Assembly: GCF_004123145.1 (NCBI RefSeq)
Contig: NZ_SDKC01000001.1
Span: forward strand, 688,001 to 752,000
Length of the DNA: 64,000 nt
Reading direction: 5' to 3'
From: Blautia faecicola
Lineage (GTDB): Bacteria; Bacillota; Clostridia; Lachnospirales; Lachnospiraceae
This document shows positions 1-8,377 of the stretch, piece after piece. The notes beneath the pieces were generated by a model. That model was not told where the DNA came from, did not search any database, and saw only the letters and a list, made by a program, of their open reading frames with translations. Every line of letters starts with the position of its first letter. Positions within the stretch are counted from its first letter, which is position 1. Position numbers and translations under genes: made by a program.

Positions 1-1
1 A

Positions 2-109
2 GATCTGCTGGCTCATCTTGGAGAGCAGGTAAAACAGGGCGATACGATTCTTGTAAAGGCTTCTCATTTTATGAATTTTGGAAAAGTAGTGGAGGCATTA
101 CAGAAATAA
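2..109 (+). CDS. murF: MurF C-terminus (partial), UDP-MurNAc-tripeptide D-alanyl-D-alanine ligase
   Basis: The window opens inside a reading frame that runs in phase from base 2 to a TAA at 107-109 and ends in GDTILVKASHFMNF followed by GKVVEAL. This resembles the C-terminal end of MurF, where a loop of the form GDxxLVKGS precedes the final helix. MurF adds D-Ala-D-Ala to the UDP-MurNAc tripeptide in peptidoglycan synthesis in the cytoplasm. Only about 35 residues are visible, so the assignment rests on this short tail; the rest of the gene is outside the window. A strong terminator follows directly. Confidence 0.6.
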   Translation, partial: DLLAHLGEQVKQGDTILVKASHFMNFGKVVEALQK

Positions 110-134
110 AGAAAACGAAATATATTGAATAATA

Positions 135-180
135 AAAAAGAACGGGTCACCGGTATTAAACCAGTGGCTCGTTCTTTTTT
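135..180. terminator. Bidirectional terminator between murF and plsC
   Basis: AAAGAACGGGTCACCGG pairs with CCAGTGGCTCGTTCTTT across a 7-base loop, with wobble pairs, and T runs lie on both sides. The hairpin overlaps the 3' end of the convergent plsC frame and can serve both genes. Confidence 0.85.
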
Positions 181-896
181 AATGTTTCAAGAATCTGTGC
201 TCTTGTGTATTCACCGATATGTTTTTTGTCCTCCTTGGAGAGTTCAGACGGACGGAACGGTTTGCCGTATTCGAGTACCACGTGAGTTTTCCGAATCTTC
301 GGGAACTGTTTTTCGAAGATGGATACGGTGTTGTTCATTGCGATCGGTACGATCAAACAGTCGGTTTTGGTTGCCAGACGGAAACTTCCCTCATGAAAGT
401 CCAGCAGATCCAGGTCGCTCTCGTTCCGGTTTCTGGTTCCTTCCGGGAAGATACATACCGAGATACCGGATTTGATCAGGTCGATACCTGTCAGGATGGT
501 CTTCAGACCTTTTTTGATGTCTTTCCGGTCAAGGAAGAGACAATGGAGATAGCGCATCCAGTTTGAAAGCAGCGGTATTTTCTCCATCTCTGTTTTTGCG
601 ATATAACCGGTCAGCCGCGGGCAGCGGGTGTAGGTAAGCAGGATGTCAAAAAAGCTGCGGTGGTTGCCGATATACAGGACAGCTTCGTCCTTCGGAACCA
701 GTTCTTCACCGATCACTGTAACTTCCACACCGGTCAGCCACAGGATAAAGCGGAACACTGCCTGGATCAGACGCAGGGAGCTGATATCCTTGGTATAAGG
801 TTTGAATTTACCGATGATCCATTCGACGATCAGAATGGGAATGGAGAGGATCAGAAAACCGATGACAGTAATACATACTAAGAGAAATCTTATCAT
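156..896 (-). CDS. plsC: 1-acyl-sn-glycerol-3-phosphate acyltransferase (PlsC/LPLAT family)
   Basis: This 246-residue membrane-associated acyltransferase would transfer an acyl chain to lysophosphatidic acid to give phosphatidic acid in phospholipid synthesis. Visible signs are a hydrophobic N-terminal segment (residues 4-27), the catalytic H-x4-D motif NHRSFFD with His79 and Asp84, and the substrate-binding FPEGTRNR motif at about residues 150-157. Length is normal for the family. The ATG is preceded by ACGGAGG. It is a single gene facing murF. Acyl chain and exact lysophospholipid preference cannot be read from sequence. Confidence 0.92.
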   Translation of the reverse strand: MIRFLLVCITVIGFLILSIPILIVEWIIGKFKPYTKDISSLRLIQAVFRFILWLTGVEVTVIGEELVPKDEAVLYIGNHRSFFDILLTYTRCPRLTGYIAKTEMEKIPLLSNWMRYLHCLFLDRKDIKKGLKTILTGIDLIKSGISVCIFPEGTRNRNESDLDLLDFHEGSFRLATKTDCLIVPIAMNNTVSIFEKQFPKIRKTHVVLEYGKPFRPSELSKEDKKHIGEYTRAQILETLKKNEPLV

Positions 897-940
897 ATGT
901 GCCTCCGTTATTAATTGTATGATGTTAGAGATTCAAGTTT

Positions 941-977
941 AGAAACCTTCCCGTAAGCAAGCTTGCGTCAGGTTTCC
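941..977. other. Hairpin upstream of plsC
   Basis: GAAACCT and AGGTTTC bracket an inner GCAAGCTTGC palindrome. It lies between plsC (minus) and the first miniature element. No T tract follows; role unknown. With the miniature element it fills most of the gap 897-1228. Confidence 0.4.
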
Positions 978-988
978 GAATTTAGTCC

Positions 989-1154
989 CTAGAGCGTGTC
1001 TGAAAAATCATTTCCGCAATCTGCAAGCCCAACTTTGCGGTATATTTTACCCTCATTCGGTTGCCGTAGCCCGCTACGCCGCTCTCATTCGGATAAAATC
1101 TCCCACAAACTGAGACTCGCAGCTCACGAAAAGCCTTTTTCAGACACGCTCTAG
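989..1154. repeat. MITE-like element, copy 1 (166 bp including flanking CTAG)
   Basis: A 166-bp block begins CTAGAGCGTGTCTGAAAAA and ends in the inverse TTTTTCAGACACGCTCTAG, giving terminal inverted repeats of about 15 bp inside CTAG at each edge. Two further copies of identical length and orientation lie at 23052-23217 and 33430-33595. There is no coding capacity. It fits a non-autonomous miniature inverted-repeat element mobilised in trans by a DDE transposase not present here. Confidence 0.85.
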
Positions 1155-1228
1155 TATCATAATATTATATAGGAATTTATGAAAAAAATCCACATAAAAT
1201 AATAGGGATCAATCGTGGGGGAATAACG

Positions 1229-1639
1229 ATGAACAGGAGTGTGGTATTGCTGCTTCTGATCGCCGTGCTGGCGGGGAGTATCTGGGGGTGCGGCATGATG
1301 CAGCAGAAAAAAGGGAAGGAACATGCGGTGGAATATACGGTACTGGGAGAAGATCAGATACCCGACGAGATCCGGAAAGTGGTGGATGTGAAAAAGCAGG
1401 AAGAATTTCAGATGACCTATCAGGAGGAGGATATGTTGTATCTGCTGCAGGGATATGGCATCCAGAGCAGCGGCGGTTACAGCATCCGGGTGGAAAAAGT
1501 CAGTGAAAATGATACGGAACTCCATGTAAAGACGAAACTGATCGGTCCGGAGGGGAAAAGTGGGGAGACGGAGGGGATATCCTGCCCGTATCTCGTGATC
1601 AAGGTGGAAAACCGCCATAAAAAAGTAGTGTTTGATTAG
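1229..1639 (+). CDS. PrcB-type domain lipoprotein
   Basis: A 136-residue exported lipoprotein. The N-terminus is a short charged stretch and a hydrophobic core ending in a lipobox-like AGSIWGC, so Cys21 is the likely lipidated residue. The C-terminal half (GGYSIRVEKV, then a basic-hydrophobic strand) resembles the PrcB C-terminal domain (PF14343), a small beta domain found in secreted or membrane-anchored proteins. The start ATG follows GTGGGGGAATAACG. The SipL-like gene begins only 10 bases after its stop, so the two are probably co-transcribed and may act together in sporulation. Molecular role unknown. Confidence 0.75.
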   Translation: MNRSVVLLLLIAVLAGSIWGCGMMQQKKGKEHAVEYTVLGEDQIPDEIRKVVDVKKQEEFQMTYQEEDMLYLLQGYGIQSSGGYSIRVEKVSENDTELHVKTKLIGPEGKSGETEGISCPYLVIKVENRHKKVVFD

Positions 1640-1649
1640 GAGGGAGTTT

Positions 1650-3212
1650 ATGGAACTGCGAAAAAAAGAACTGCATATGCTGCGAAAGAAAAGCGAGGCT
1701 CAGAATCAGATCACCTTTGATGAGGATTTTAATGTGCCGGATCACAAAGCGGATATCGGGCAGATGATCCAGAAGAAAGGCGAGGTGGAGATCGACCAGG
1801 TACAGGTGAGCGAAGGAAAAGCAGTGATCCAGGGGCAGCTGGTCTTTCGGCTTTTATATGTGGCAGACAGTCCGGGACGGACGGTTTCGAGTCTGGAGGG
1901 GAAACTTCCGATCGAGGAGACGTTGCATCTGGACGAGGTGCGAAGCGGGGATAAAGTCTGCCTGAAATGGGAGATTGAGGATCTGACGATCCACCTGATC
2001 AATTCCCGGAAACTGAATATCAAGGCGATCGTGGAATTTTTTGCTGTCGTGGATGAGAATACGCAGGTGGCAGTACCCGTGGAATTAAAGGGCGCTGACC
2101 AGATTTCCACAAAGAAAAAGACGATTCGGGTGCTGACGCTTGGTGTACATAAAAAAGATATCCTGCGGAAAAAAGAAGAGATCACACTTGCCTCGAATAA
2201 ACCGAATATTCATCAGATTCTGTGGAAGGATATTCAGGTACGGGGACTGGAGATGCGGGCACAGGAGGGAAAGGTGACCGCGCGGGGCGAACTGTCGGTA
2301 TTTGTGCTGTATGTGTCCGATGATGAGGCAAATCCGTTGCAGTGGCTGGAACAGACGATACCATTTTCCGGGGAACTTTCCTGCACGGGATGTACGATGG
2401 ATATGATCCCGTATATCGACACGACGATGCTGCAGTCCAATCTGGAGATCAAACCGGATGCAGACGGGGAAGAACGGGTGCTTCTGGTGGATGTGGTGCT
2501 GGAACTGGATATGAAACTGTATCAGGAGGAGACGGAGACCATTCTTCTGGATGTCTATACGCCAAAACTGGAATGTATCCCGCAGAGGGAGCCGCAGATG
2601 CTGGAACAGCTGGTGGTAAAAAATGCGGCAAAATGCCGTGTCAGTGACCGGATCTCCGTTGCCGAGGCGCAGGGAAAGATTCTGCAGATCTGTCACGGAG
2701 AGGGCAGTGTGAAGGTGGACAGCGTGCAGCCGGTAGAGCACGGGATCCAGGTGGAAGGTGTTGTGCAGGTAAGGATCCTCTACAGCATCAGTGACGATGA
2801 GATGCCGTTTTATTCCATGGAGACGATGATCCCGTTCTCGCAGATGATCGAGGGCGAACAGGTCAACGGGCAGTGCGGCTATCAGCTTCAGGCAGATCTG
2901 GAGCAGCTGTCGATGGTGATGCTTGACAGCAGTGAGATCGAGGTGAAAGTGGTGCTGAATCTGAACACACTGCTGGTGACCCAGTGGGAGGAGAACATCA
3001 TACAGGAGATCCAGACGAAGGAACCCGATCAAAAGAAACTGGAGGAAATGCCGGGCATCGTGTGTTATGTGGTACAGCCACAGGATACGCTGTGGGATAT
3101 TGCAAAAATGTTCTATACCACGATGGATGATATCCGGAAACTGAACGATCTCGGAGAGGGGGAAGTCAAACCGCGTCAGACACTTCTGGTGGTGAAAAAC
3201 AGTGAAGGGTGA
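1650..3212 (+). CDS. sipL: SipL-like spore protein: SPOCS/DUF3794 repeats plus C-terminal LysM
   Basis: A 520-residue protein built of repeated beta-rich SPOCS (DUF3794) units over about residues 30-430 and a LysM domain at about 465-515 (VVQPQDTLWDIAKMF, then IRKLNDL). In Clostridioides difficile the protein of this length and layout, SipL, binds the coat ATPase SpoIVA through LysM and anchors the coat on the forespore. The ATG at 1650 was chosen over in-frame codons upstream because AGGAGGG lies 6 bases before it. It follows the PrcB lipoprotein gene. The symbol is by analogy of architecture; sigma-E control is expected but not shown here. Confidence 0.8.
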   Translation: MELRKKELHMLRKKSEAQNQITFDEDFNVPDHKADIGQMIQKKGEVEIDQVQVSEGKAVIQGQLVFRLLYVADSPGRTVSSLEGKLPIEETLHLDEVRSGDKVCLKWEIEDLTIHLINSRKLNIKAIVEFFAVVDENTQVAVPVELKGADQISTKKKTIRVLTLGVHKKDILRKKEEITLASNKPNIHQILWKDIQVRGLEMRAQEGKVTARGELSVFVLYVSDDEANPLQWLEQTIPFSGELSCTGCTMDMIPYIDTTMLQSNLEIKPDADGEERVLLVDVVLELDMKLYQEETETILLDVYTPKLECIPQREPQMLEQLVVKNAAKCRVSDRISVAEAQGKILQICHGEGSVKVDSVQPVEHGIQVEGVVQVRILYSISDDEMPFYSMETMIPFSQMIEGEQVNGQCGYQLQADLEQLSMVMLDSSEIEVKVVLNLNTLLVTQWEENIIQEIQTKEPDQKKLEEMPGIVCYVVQPQDTLWDIAKMFYTTMDDIRKLNDLGEGEVKPRQTLLVVKNSEG

Positions 3213-3284
3213 GCAACGTTTCTGTAAAAAAGAGTAAGACGCAGGCAACTTTAGTTAGTGATAAAAATATATGAAAAGAGTTGC

Positions 3285-3313
3285 TTGTATTTTCGGAAAA
3301 AACATAGTAATAT
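3285..3313 (+). promoter_or_regulatory. Candidate sigma-A promoter of ispE
   Basis: TTGTAT, a 17-base spacer, then TAATAT, about 55 bases upstream of the ispE start. Elements are imperfect; placement and spacing are the support. Confidence 0.4.
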
Positions 3314-3368
3314 ATGCTTATATGAATATTGTATACAAAGTACATTGCAAAGAAAAGGGGCAGAAAGG

Positions 3369-4253
3369 ATGCGTTTACAGGCTTTTGCGAAGATCAACCT
3401 TGGGTTGGATGTGTTAGGAAAACGGGAAGATGGATATCACGAAGTCCGCATGATCATGCAGACGATCCGGATGTATGACCAGCTGGATATGAAAAAGAGT
3501 GAGGAGCCGGGGATTCATCTGACGACAAATAAAAATTATATCCCGGTCGATGAAAGTAACCTCGTATACCGGGCGGCGAAACTGATGATGGATACCTGTG
3601 GGATCACAGAAGGTGTGAGCATCCATCTGCATAAGGTGATCCCGGTGGCAGCAGGCATGGCGGGAGGAAGTTCCGATGCAGCTGCGACACTGGTAGGTAT
3701 GAACCGGCTGTTCCGGTGCGGGCTTTCCAAAAACAGACTGATGGAACTCGGCGTACAGATCGGTGCGGATGTTCCATACTGCGTGCTTCGCGGAACGGCA
3801 CTGGCAGAGGGAATCGGAGAGAAACTGACGGTACTTCCACCGATGCCGGACTGCTGGATCCTGATCGGAAAACCGGGCATCAGCGTATCTACCAAATATG
3901 TATATACAACACTTGATCTGAACACCGATACGGTACACCCGGACATCGACGGGATGCGGAAAGCACTGGAAGACGGTGATCTGTACGGTATCACTGATCG
4001 GATGGGAAATGTCTTACAGGATGTGACGATCCCGGCTTACCCGGAGGTGGAGACGATCAAGGAACGGATGAAAGCCTGGGGAGCGGTCAACGCGATGATG
4101 AGCGGAAGCGGCCCTACGGTTTTCGGAATCTTTGACAACGAAGAAAAAGCACAGGAGGCGTGCCAGAAGCTGCGGGAGAGCGGATTATGTCAGCAGGTAT
4201 TTCTGACAGTGCCGTTTAACAACTATGGAGGAAGGACAGCGGATGACAAATGA
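3369..4253 (+). CDS. ispE: 4-diphosphocytidyl-2-C-methyl-D-erythritol kinase
   Basis: IspE phosphorylates CDP-methylerythritol at the 2-hydroxyl, using ATP, in the non-mevalonate (MEP) isoprenoid pathway. The 294-residue product begins MRLQAFAKINLGLDVLG with the catalytic Lys of the GHMP kinase motif 1, carries the glycine-rich ATP loop PVAAGMAGGSSDAAATL at about residues 94-110, the GADVPYC segment with the catalytic Asp, and the C-terminal MMSGSGPTVFGIF motif 3. The ATG at 3369 follows AGAAAGG and starts at the conserved N-terminus; longer in-frame extensions have no family support. It overlaps the next gene by 11 bases, so the pair is an operon. Confidence 0.95.
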   Translation: MRLQAFAKINLGLDVLGKREDGYHEVRMIMQTIRMYDQLDMKKSEEPGIHLTTNKNYIPVDESNLVYRAAKLMMDTCGITEGVSIHLHKVIPVAAGMAGGSSDAAATLVGMNRLFRCGLSKNRLMELGVQIGADVPYCVLRGTALAEGIGEKLTVLPPMPDCWILIGKPGISVSTKYVYTTLDLNTDTVHPDIDGMRKALEDGDLYGITDRMGNVLQDVTIPAYPEVETIKERMKAWGAVNAMMSGSGPTVFGIFDNEEKAQEACQKLRESGLCQQVFLTVPFNNYGGRTADDK

Positions 4254-4935
4254 TTTACACCTGGAAATGAATGAATATCTGCCACTGCGGGATGTGGTTT
4301 TCAATACACTTCGTCAGGCGATTCTGCGCGGGGAGTTAAAACCCGGAGAGCGGTTGATGGAGATCGCACTTTCCCAGCGGCTTGGCGTAAGCCGTACTCC
4401 TGTCCGGGAGGCGATCCGGATGCTGGAACAGGAAGGTCTGGTGATCATGATCCCGAGAAAAGGCGCGCAGGTTGCGGAGATTTCCGAGAAAGACCTGAAA
4501 GATGTGCTGGAAGTCCGGCTGGGACTGGAAGAACTGGCAGTGCGGATTGCGTGTCAGCGGATCACAGAGGAAGAACTCGAAGAGCTGGAACAGGCGGTGA
4601 AAGAGTTCGAGGAAGCGATGAAAAGAGATGATCTGGGAGCACTTGCGGCGGCAGATGTCAAGGTGCATGAAGTGATCTACGGAAGCACCCACAACAAGCG
4701 TCTGGTGCAGATCATCAGTAACATCCGGGAGCAGATGTATCGCTACCGTGTGGAATATCTGAAGGATGTGGAGAGCCGGAAAACGCTGGTAGAAGAGCAC
4801 TACGCCGTATACCGGGCACTCAAAGCGAGAAATCAGCAGCAGGCGGTGAAAGATATCTGTATCCATATCGTGAACCAGCAGGACGCGATTCTGCGCAGTC
4901 TGGAGCAGATGAACAAAGAGGAACAGCCAAAATAA
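4243..4935 (+). CDS. GntR/FadR-family transcriptional regulator
   Basis: A 230-residue DNA-binding regulator. Residues about 10-80 form the GntR winged helix (ILRGELKPGERLMEIALSQ, then LGVSRTPVREAIRML), and residues about 90-220 form an all-helical FCD-type ligand domain (EVRLGLEELAVRIA; the metal-binding His pattern includes VHEVIYG). The start at 4243 is set by GGAGGAAGG seven bases upstream and lies inside the end of ispE. Family members sense small carboxylates or similar metabolites; the ligand here is unknown. Translational coupling to ispE is notable and may be only positional. Confidence 0.88.
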   Translation: MTNDLHLEMNEYLPLRDVVFNTLRQAILRGELKPGERLMEIALSQRLGVSRTPVREAIRMLEQEGLVIMIPRKGAQVAEISEKDLKDVLEVRLGLEELAVRIACQRITEEELEELEQAVKEFEEAMKRDDLGALAAADVKVHEVIYGSTHNKRLVQIISNIREQMYRYRVEYLKDVESRKTLVEEHYAVYRALKARNQQQAVKDICIHIVNQQDAILRSLEQMNKEEQPK

Positions 4936-4952
4936 AAGATCGAACAGGAAAG

Positions 4953-5005
4953 ACAGAACTCTGTGTGGAAGGATTAGGAACTTTGACACAGGATTCTGTT
5001 TTTTT
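4953..5005 (+). terminator. Terminator after ispE-GntR operon
   Basis: ACAGAactCTGTGT pairs with ACACAGgatTCTGT, followed by seven T. It separates the operon from the germination operon. Confidence 0.75.
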
Positions 5006-5091
5006 GCGCGCATAAAACGAAAAAGAACCGGAGAAGATAAAGGAGGTGAACAGGATTCCGAGCGTACATAGAAAGAAAAGGAGGCAGAAAT

Positions 5092-6615
5092 ATGGCAGAG
5101 GGAACACCGGTGACAAAGAATCTGGAAGAAAATGAGGTCTGGTTTCGAAGCCGCTGCGAAGGCTGTGCGGATATCAAACTCCAGCCCATGCTGCTTGGAA
5201 AAGGGGGCAGCGTCCATGTGCTGGCGATTTATGTGGAAAATACCGTGCCGAATCTGATCCTCGAAGAGTCGGTGCTTGGGCGGATGTTTATCGAGATGAC
5301 GGATAAAACTCCAGGGGAAGTGTATCAGGCAGTGGAAGCGAACAGCCTCGGACTTTCGGAGGCGGAGCCGCTGCCCACAAGGGAAGAGGCGATGGATGCG
5401 ATGCTGGCGGGAAATCTGCTGCTTCTGGTGGACGGGTACAATAAGGGACTGAAGATCGGGAGCAAGGGATATCCCTCCCGCTCGGTAGATACCACGGACA
5501 CAGAAAAGGTGCTGCGGGGATCGAACGAGGGATTTACCGAGTCGGTAAAGACCAATACCGCTCTGATCCGGAAAAGGATCCGGAGCACGGATCTGAAAGT
5601 GGAAGAGCTGACCGCCGGTGTCCGGTCGAATACGAGACTGGTACTTGTGTATATGAAAGAACTGGTATACCAGGAAGTGCTCGAGCAGATCCGGCAGGGC
5701 ATTGACCGGTTTGTGATCGACGGTGTGTTAGACAGCGGGATCATCGAGCAGCTGACGGAAGAGGACTGGGTATCACCGTTTCCGCAGTTTCAGACGACCG
5801 AGCGGCCGGATCTGGCGGCGATGGAAGTGCTGGACGGGAGAGTGGTGTTACTGTCTGACAATTCCCCGGTAGCATTACTGCTTCCGAGTGCCTTTCAGGA
5901 TTTTATGAATGTGACGGAGGATCGCTATAACCGATTCGAGATTGCCTCTTTTGAGCGGCTGATCCGCTATGCGGCGATGGTATTTTCCTTTTTGCTGTCC
6001 GGAACGTATCTGGCAGTGATCGGATTTCACACGATGATCCTTCCGACGAATCTGATCCTGTCCTTTGCGGAGTCCAGGCAGGGCGTGCCGTTTCCGAGCC
6101 TCCTGGAAGTGCTGTTTATGGAACTGGCGTTTGAACTGATCCGCGAGGCGGGGATCCGGATGCCGGGGGCGCTCAGCGGAACCATCGGTATCGTAGGCGG
6201 ACTGATCATCGGAGATGCGGCGGTCAGTGCTAATCTGGTGAGCCCGATGGCGGTGGTGGTTGTGGCACTGAGCGCACTCAGTTCCTTTGCCATACCGAAT
6301 GAGGAATGTACCTCGGCATTCCGGCTGATCAAATACGGATTTATCCTGCTTGGCGGACTGCTTGGTATGTATGGGATCGTACTGGGATTGTATCTCCTTT
6401 TCGGACATCTGGCACGGCTGACAAGTTTTCAGATCCCGTATCTGATGCCATTTACCGGAAAAGGGGTTGCCGGGTATCGGGATGAGCGGGATCTTCTGGT
6501 GCGGGCACCGATGCGGCGGATGCGATACCGCCCGATTTATGCAGTAAGATCCCAGAGAATCCGGTTACGGGAAAATCAAAAGGTAAGGGGTGACAGAAAA
6601 CATGTTTGCAGATAA
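5092..6615 (+). CDS. gerA: Spore germination protein, GerA/SpoVAF family (germinant receptor A subunit)
   Basis: The 507-residue A subunit of an inner-membrane nutrient germinant receptor. An N-terminal cytoplasmic region of about 290 residues contains the family block VDTTDTEKVLRGSNEGFTES and NTALIRKRI, followed by about five membrane helices (from roughly residue 290 to 450) and a basic tail. The ATG follows AAAGGAGGC. It overlaps gerB, giving the order A-B-C of classical receptors. Such receptors sense amino acids, sugars or nucleosides and open ion and DPA release. The germinant cannot be inferred. Confidence 0.92.
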   Translation: MAEGTPVTKNLEENEVWFRSRCEGCADIKLQPMLLGKGGSVHVLAIYVENTVPNLILEESVLGRMFIEMTDKTPGEVYQAVEANSLGLSEAEPLPTREEAMDAMLAGNLLLLVDGYNKGLKIGSKGYPSRSVDTTDTEKVLRGSNEGFTESVKTNTALIRKRIRSTDLKVEELTAGVRSNTRLVLVYMKELVYQEVLEQIRQGIDRFVIDGVLDSGIIEQLTEEDWVSPFPQFQTTERPDLAAMEVLDGRVVLLSDNSPVALLLPSAFQDFMNVTEDRYNRFEIASFERLIRYAAMVFSFLLSGTYLAVIGFHTMILPTNLILSFAESRQGVPFPSLLEVLFMELAFELIREAGIRMPGALSGTIGIVGGLIIGDAAVSANLVSPMAVVVVALSALSSFAIPNEECTSAFRLIKYGFILLGGLLGMYGIVLGLYLLFGHLARLTSFQIPYLMPFTGKGVAGYRDERDLLVRAPMRRMRYRPIYAVRSQRIRLRENQKVRGDRKHVCR

Positions 6616-7666
6616 TAACCGAATTTCCTGGCTGCAGATGCGCTGTCAGTTTTTACTCGCGGCACTGGGCGTGGGACTGTTATGGGGAATTCCCGGATTT
6701 ACCGGAAGAGAAGGAGCGGTTGGTATCCTGATCGGAGGAGCACTCCTCGCCTGCTGGAGCGGGATCCTTCGAAGACAGATGACGGTATTCCGGGATCCGA
6801 TCCGGTACTTTGGAAAAACCTGTGCATGGCTGCTGGCAGGGATCTGGGAGAGTTATCTGGTACTTACCGGCGGATGGCTGGTGGCAAAAGTCGGACACCT
6901 GGCAGGGGAATATCTGGTCTCCGGGGTGCCGGAGACGATGCTTTCCCTTGCGTTCGTGTTTGCGGCACTGGGTGGTTCCCATCATGTACAGGCACGGGGA
7001 CGGCTGGCGCAGACTTCCTGGGCGATCGTGGCGTGGCTGGGAGGAATCTTACTGTTGCTGGCAGGAAAGCCATTGGGGACGGTGACGGGTGGTCAGCAGC
7101 CGGAACCGGCAGCTTTTGACTGGATGCTCAGTGTGAAAAATGCAGGAAAATACGTGGCATATGGATCCGGGATCGGTCTGATAGCCTGGCTGATGGTACA
7201 GGTCCGTACCGGAAAAGAGGAAAAGAAAAAGGAAGGGCTGGCGCTGGCGGTCGGTCAGCTGTCTCTCTGGTTTCTCGCGGGAGCGCTGCTTCTCACAGCA
7301 AACTTCGGAACCGACGCCCCAAATATGGATACCTGTCCCATTCTGGAAGTGATGGCAGGCGTGGAGATCCCAGGTGGATTTTTACGGAGGGTGGATCTGA
7401 TCTTTTTAAGTATTTTGCTGTTTTCACTCACATTTTTACTGGGAAGTATCTTTTTTTATAGCAGTTATGTGGCGGAGCGCGTTTCTGTTACGATCAGCCG
7501 GATCCCGGCAGCGATTCTCTGCCTGATTTTTGGAACTGTCGGGGAGACGCAGTGGGCGTGGAGCAGGTATTATCCGGAACTGTTATGGAAAATCTATCTG
7601 CCGTTGTTTTTGGTGATCACAGTGTGCGCCGGATGGGCGAGGAGGCGATCGTATGGAGAAAGATAA
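6590..7666 (+). CDS. gerB: Spore germination permease, GerB family (receptor B subunit)
   Basis: A 358-residue integral membrane protein of the spore-permease branch of the APC superfamily, with about ten hydrophobic segments spread over the whole length. It begins NRISWLQMRCQFLLAALGVG, typical of GerAB N-termini. Start choice is between GTG at 6590, six bases after AAGG, and ATG at 6602; I use the GTG, the ATG would remove four residues. It overlaps gerA by 26 bases and gerC by 14. GerAB subunits form the binding pocket for small germinants. Confidence 0.88.
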   Translation: MTENMFADNNRISWLQMRCQFLLAALGVGLLWGIPGFTGREGAVGILIGGALLACWSGILRRQMTVFRDPIRYFGKTCAWLLAGIWESYLVLTGGWLVAKVGHLAGEYLVSGVPETMLSLAFVFAALGGSHHVQARGRLAQTSWAIVAWLGGILLLLAGKPLGTVTGGQQPEPAAFDWMLSVKNAGKYVAYGSGIGLIAWLMVQVRTGKEEKKKEGLALAVGQLSLWFLAGALLLTANFGTDAPNMDTCPILEVMAGVEIPGGFLRRVDLIFLSILLFSLTFLLGSIFFYSSYVAERVSVTISRIPAAILCLIFGTVGETQWAWSRYYPELLWKIYLPLFLVITVCAGWARRRSYGER

Positions 7667-8288
7667 AAGAAAACTTCTTTTTGGTATGGCTGTCCTGGGG
7701 CTTGCGCTGCTTACTTCCTGTCAGGTCGTGGAACCGGAAAAACGGGCGTATCCGCAGGTGATCGGGATTGACTGGCAGGAGGAAGAGGAAAATTATATCG
7801 TCTGGCTGCATATGGCTTCGCTGACGGAAGATACCGGACAGAGCAAACAAAGCGGCGAGACGCAGCCGGGGAAGGAACTGTATTTTACGGGTTCGGATGC
7901 ACAGGAGATCCGTGCCGCTTACGAGGCAACCAGAGAGCAATATCTGGATATCGGGCATGTAAAGGCGGTGGTTTTTGGGGCGAGTCTACAGGAGAATGGG
8001 GAAACATTCAAAAAAGTGCTGAACGGCATGGAGGCAGAGAGCAGTCTTGGGAACAGTCCCTGTATTTTTACGACGGAGAGTCTCGGGGAACTGGCAGAGA
8101 CGGTGGAAGAGCAGGAACTTTCCCTGGGAGATTTTCTGACCGGGCTCTATGAAAACCGCACGGATGTATCTGCACAGTCGCCGGTGAAACTTGCAGACCT
8201 TTATCGCGCCTTTCATAAAAATATGGTATTACCGGAGATCCCGGCAATAGAAATTGATAAATCCATTGTGAAAGTCTCCGGGACATAG
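7653..8288 (+). CDS. gerC: Ger(x)C lipoprotein, truncated to N-terminal domain (receptor C subunit)
   Basis: A 211-residue lipoprotein with signal peptide and lipobox LLTSC (Cys23), then the GerAC N-terminal domain (EKRAYPQVIGIDW near residue 31). Typical GerC proteins are about 370-400 residues with a second, C-terminal domain. Here the frame stops right after IEIDKSIVKVSGT, the point where that domain would begin, and no coding continuation is visible in any frame before 8378. It may be a real short form or a decayed gene; gerA and gerB look intact. Overlap with gerB indicates operonic expression. Confidence 0.8.
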   Translation: MEKDKRKLLFGMAVLGLALLTSCQVVEPEKRAYPQVIGIDWQEEEENYIVWLHMASLTEDTGQSKQSGETQPGKELYFTGSDAQEIRAAYEATREQYLDIGHVKAVVFGASLQENGETFKKVLNGMEAESSLGNSPCIFTTESLGELAETVEEQELSLGDFLTGLYENRTDVSAQSPVKLADLYRAFHKNMVLPEIPAIEIDKSIVKVSGT

Positions 8289-8377
8289 TATAATGAATTG
8301 TGAAAGTGTAACAAAAACAGAGAAAAAATAACAGAAAATATAGAGAAAATCCCAGTACACCCGAAGGGAGGACAGCC

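Noticed and set aside
2085-3248. Long minus-strand open frame over the sipL gene
   Set aside because: Shadow of a real gene: His/Leu/Arg-rich, no ribosome site, no family.
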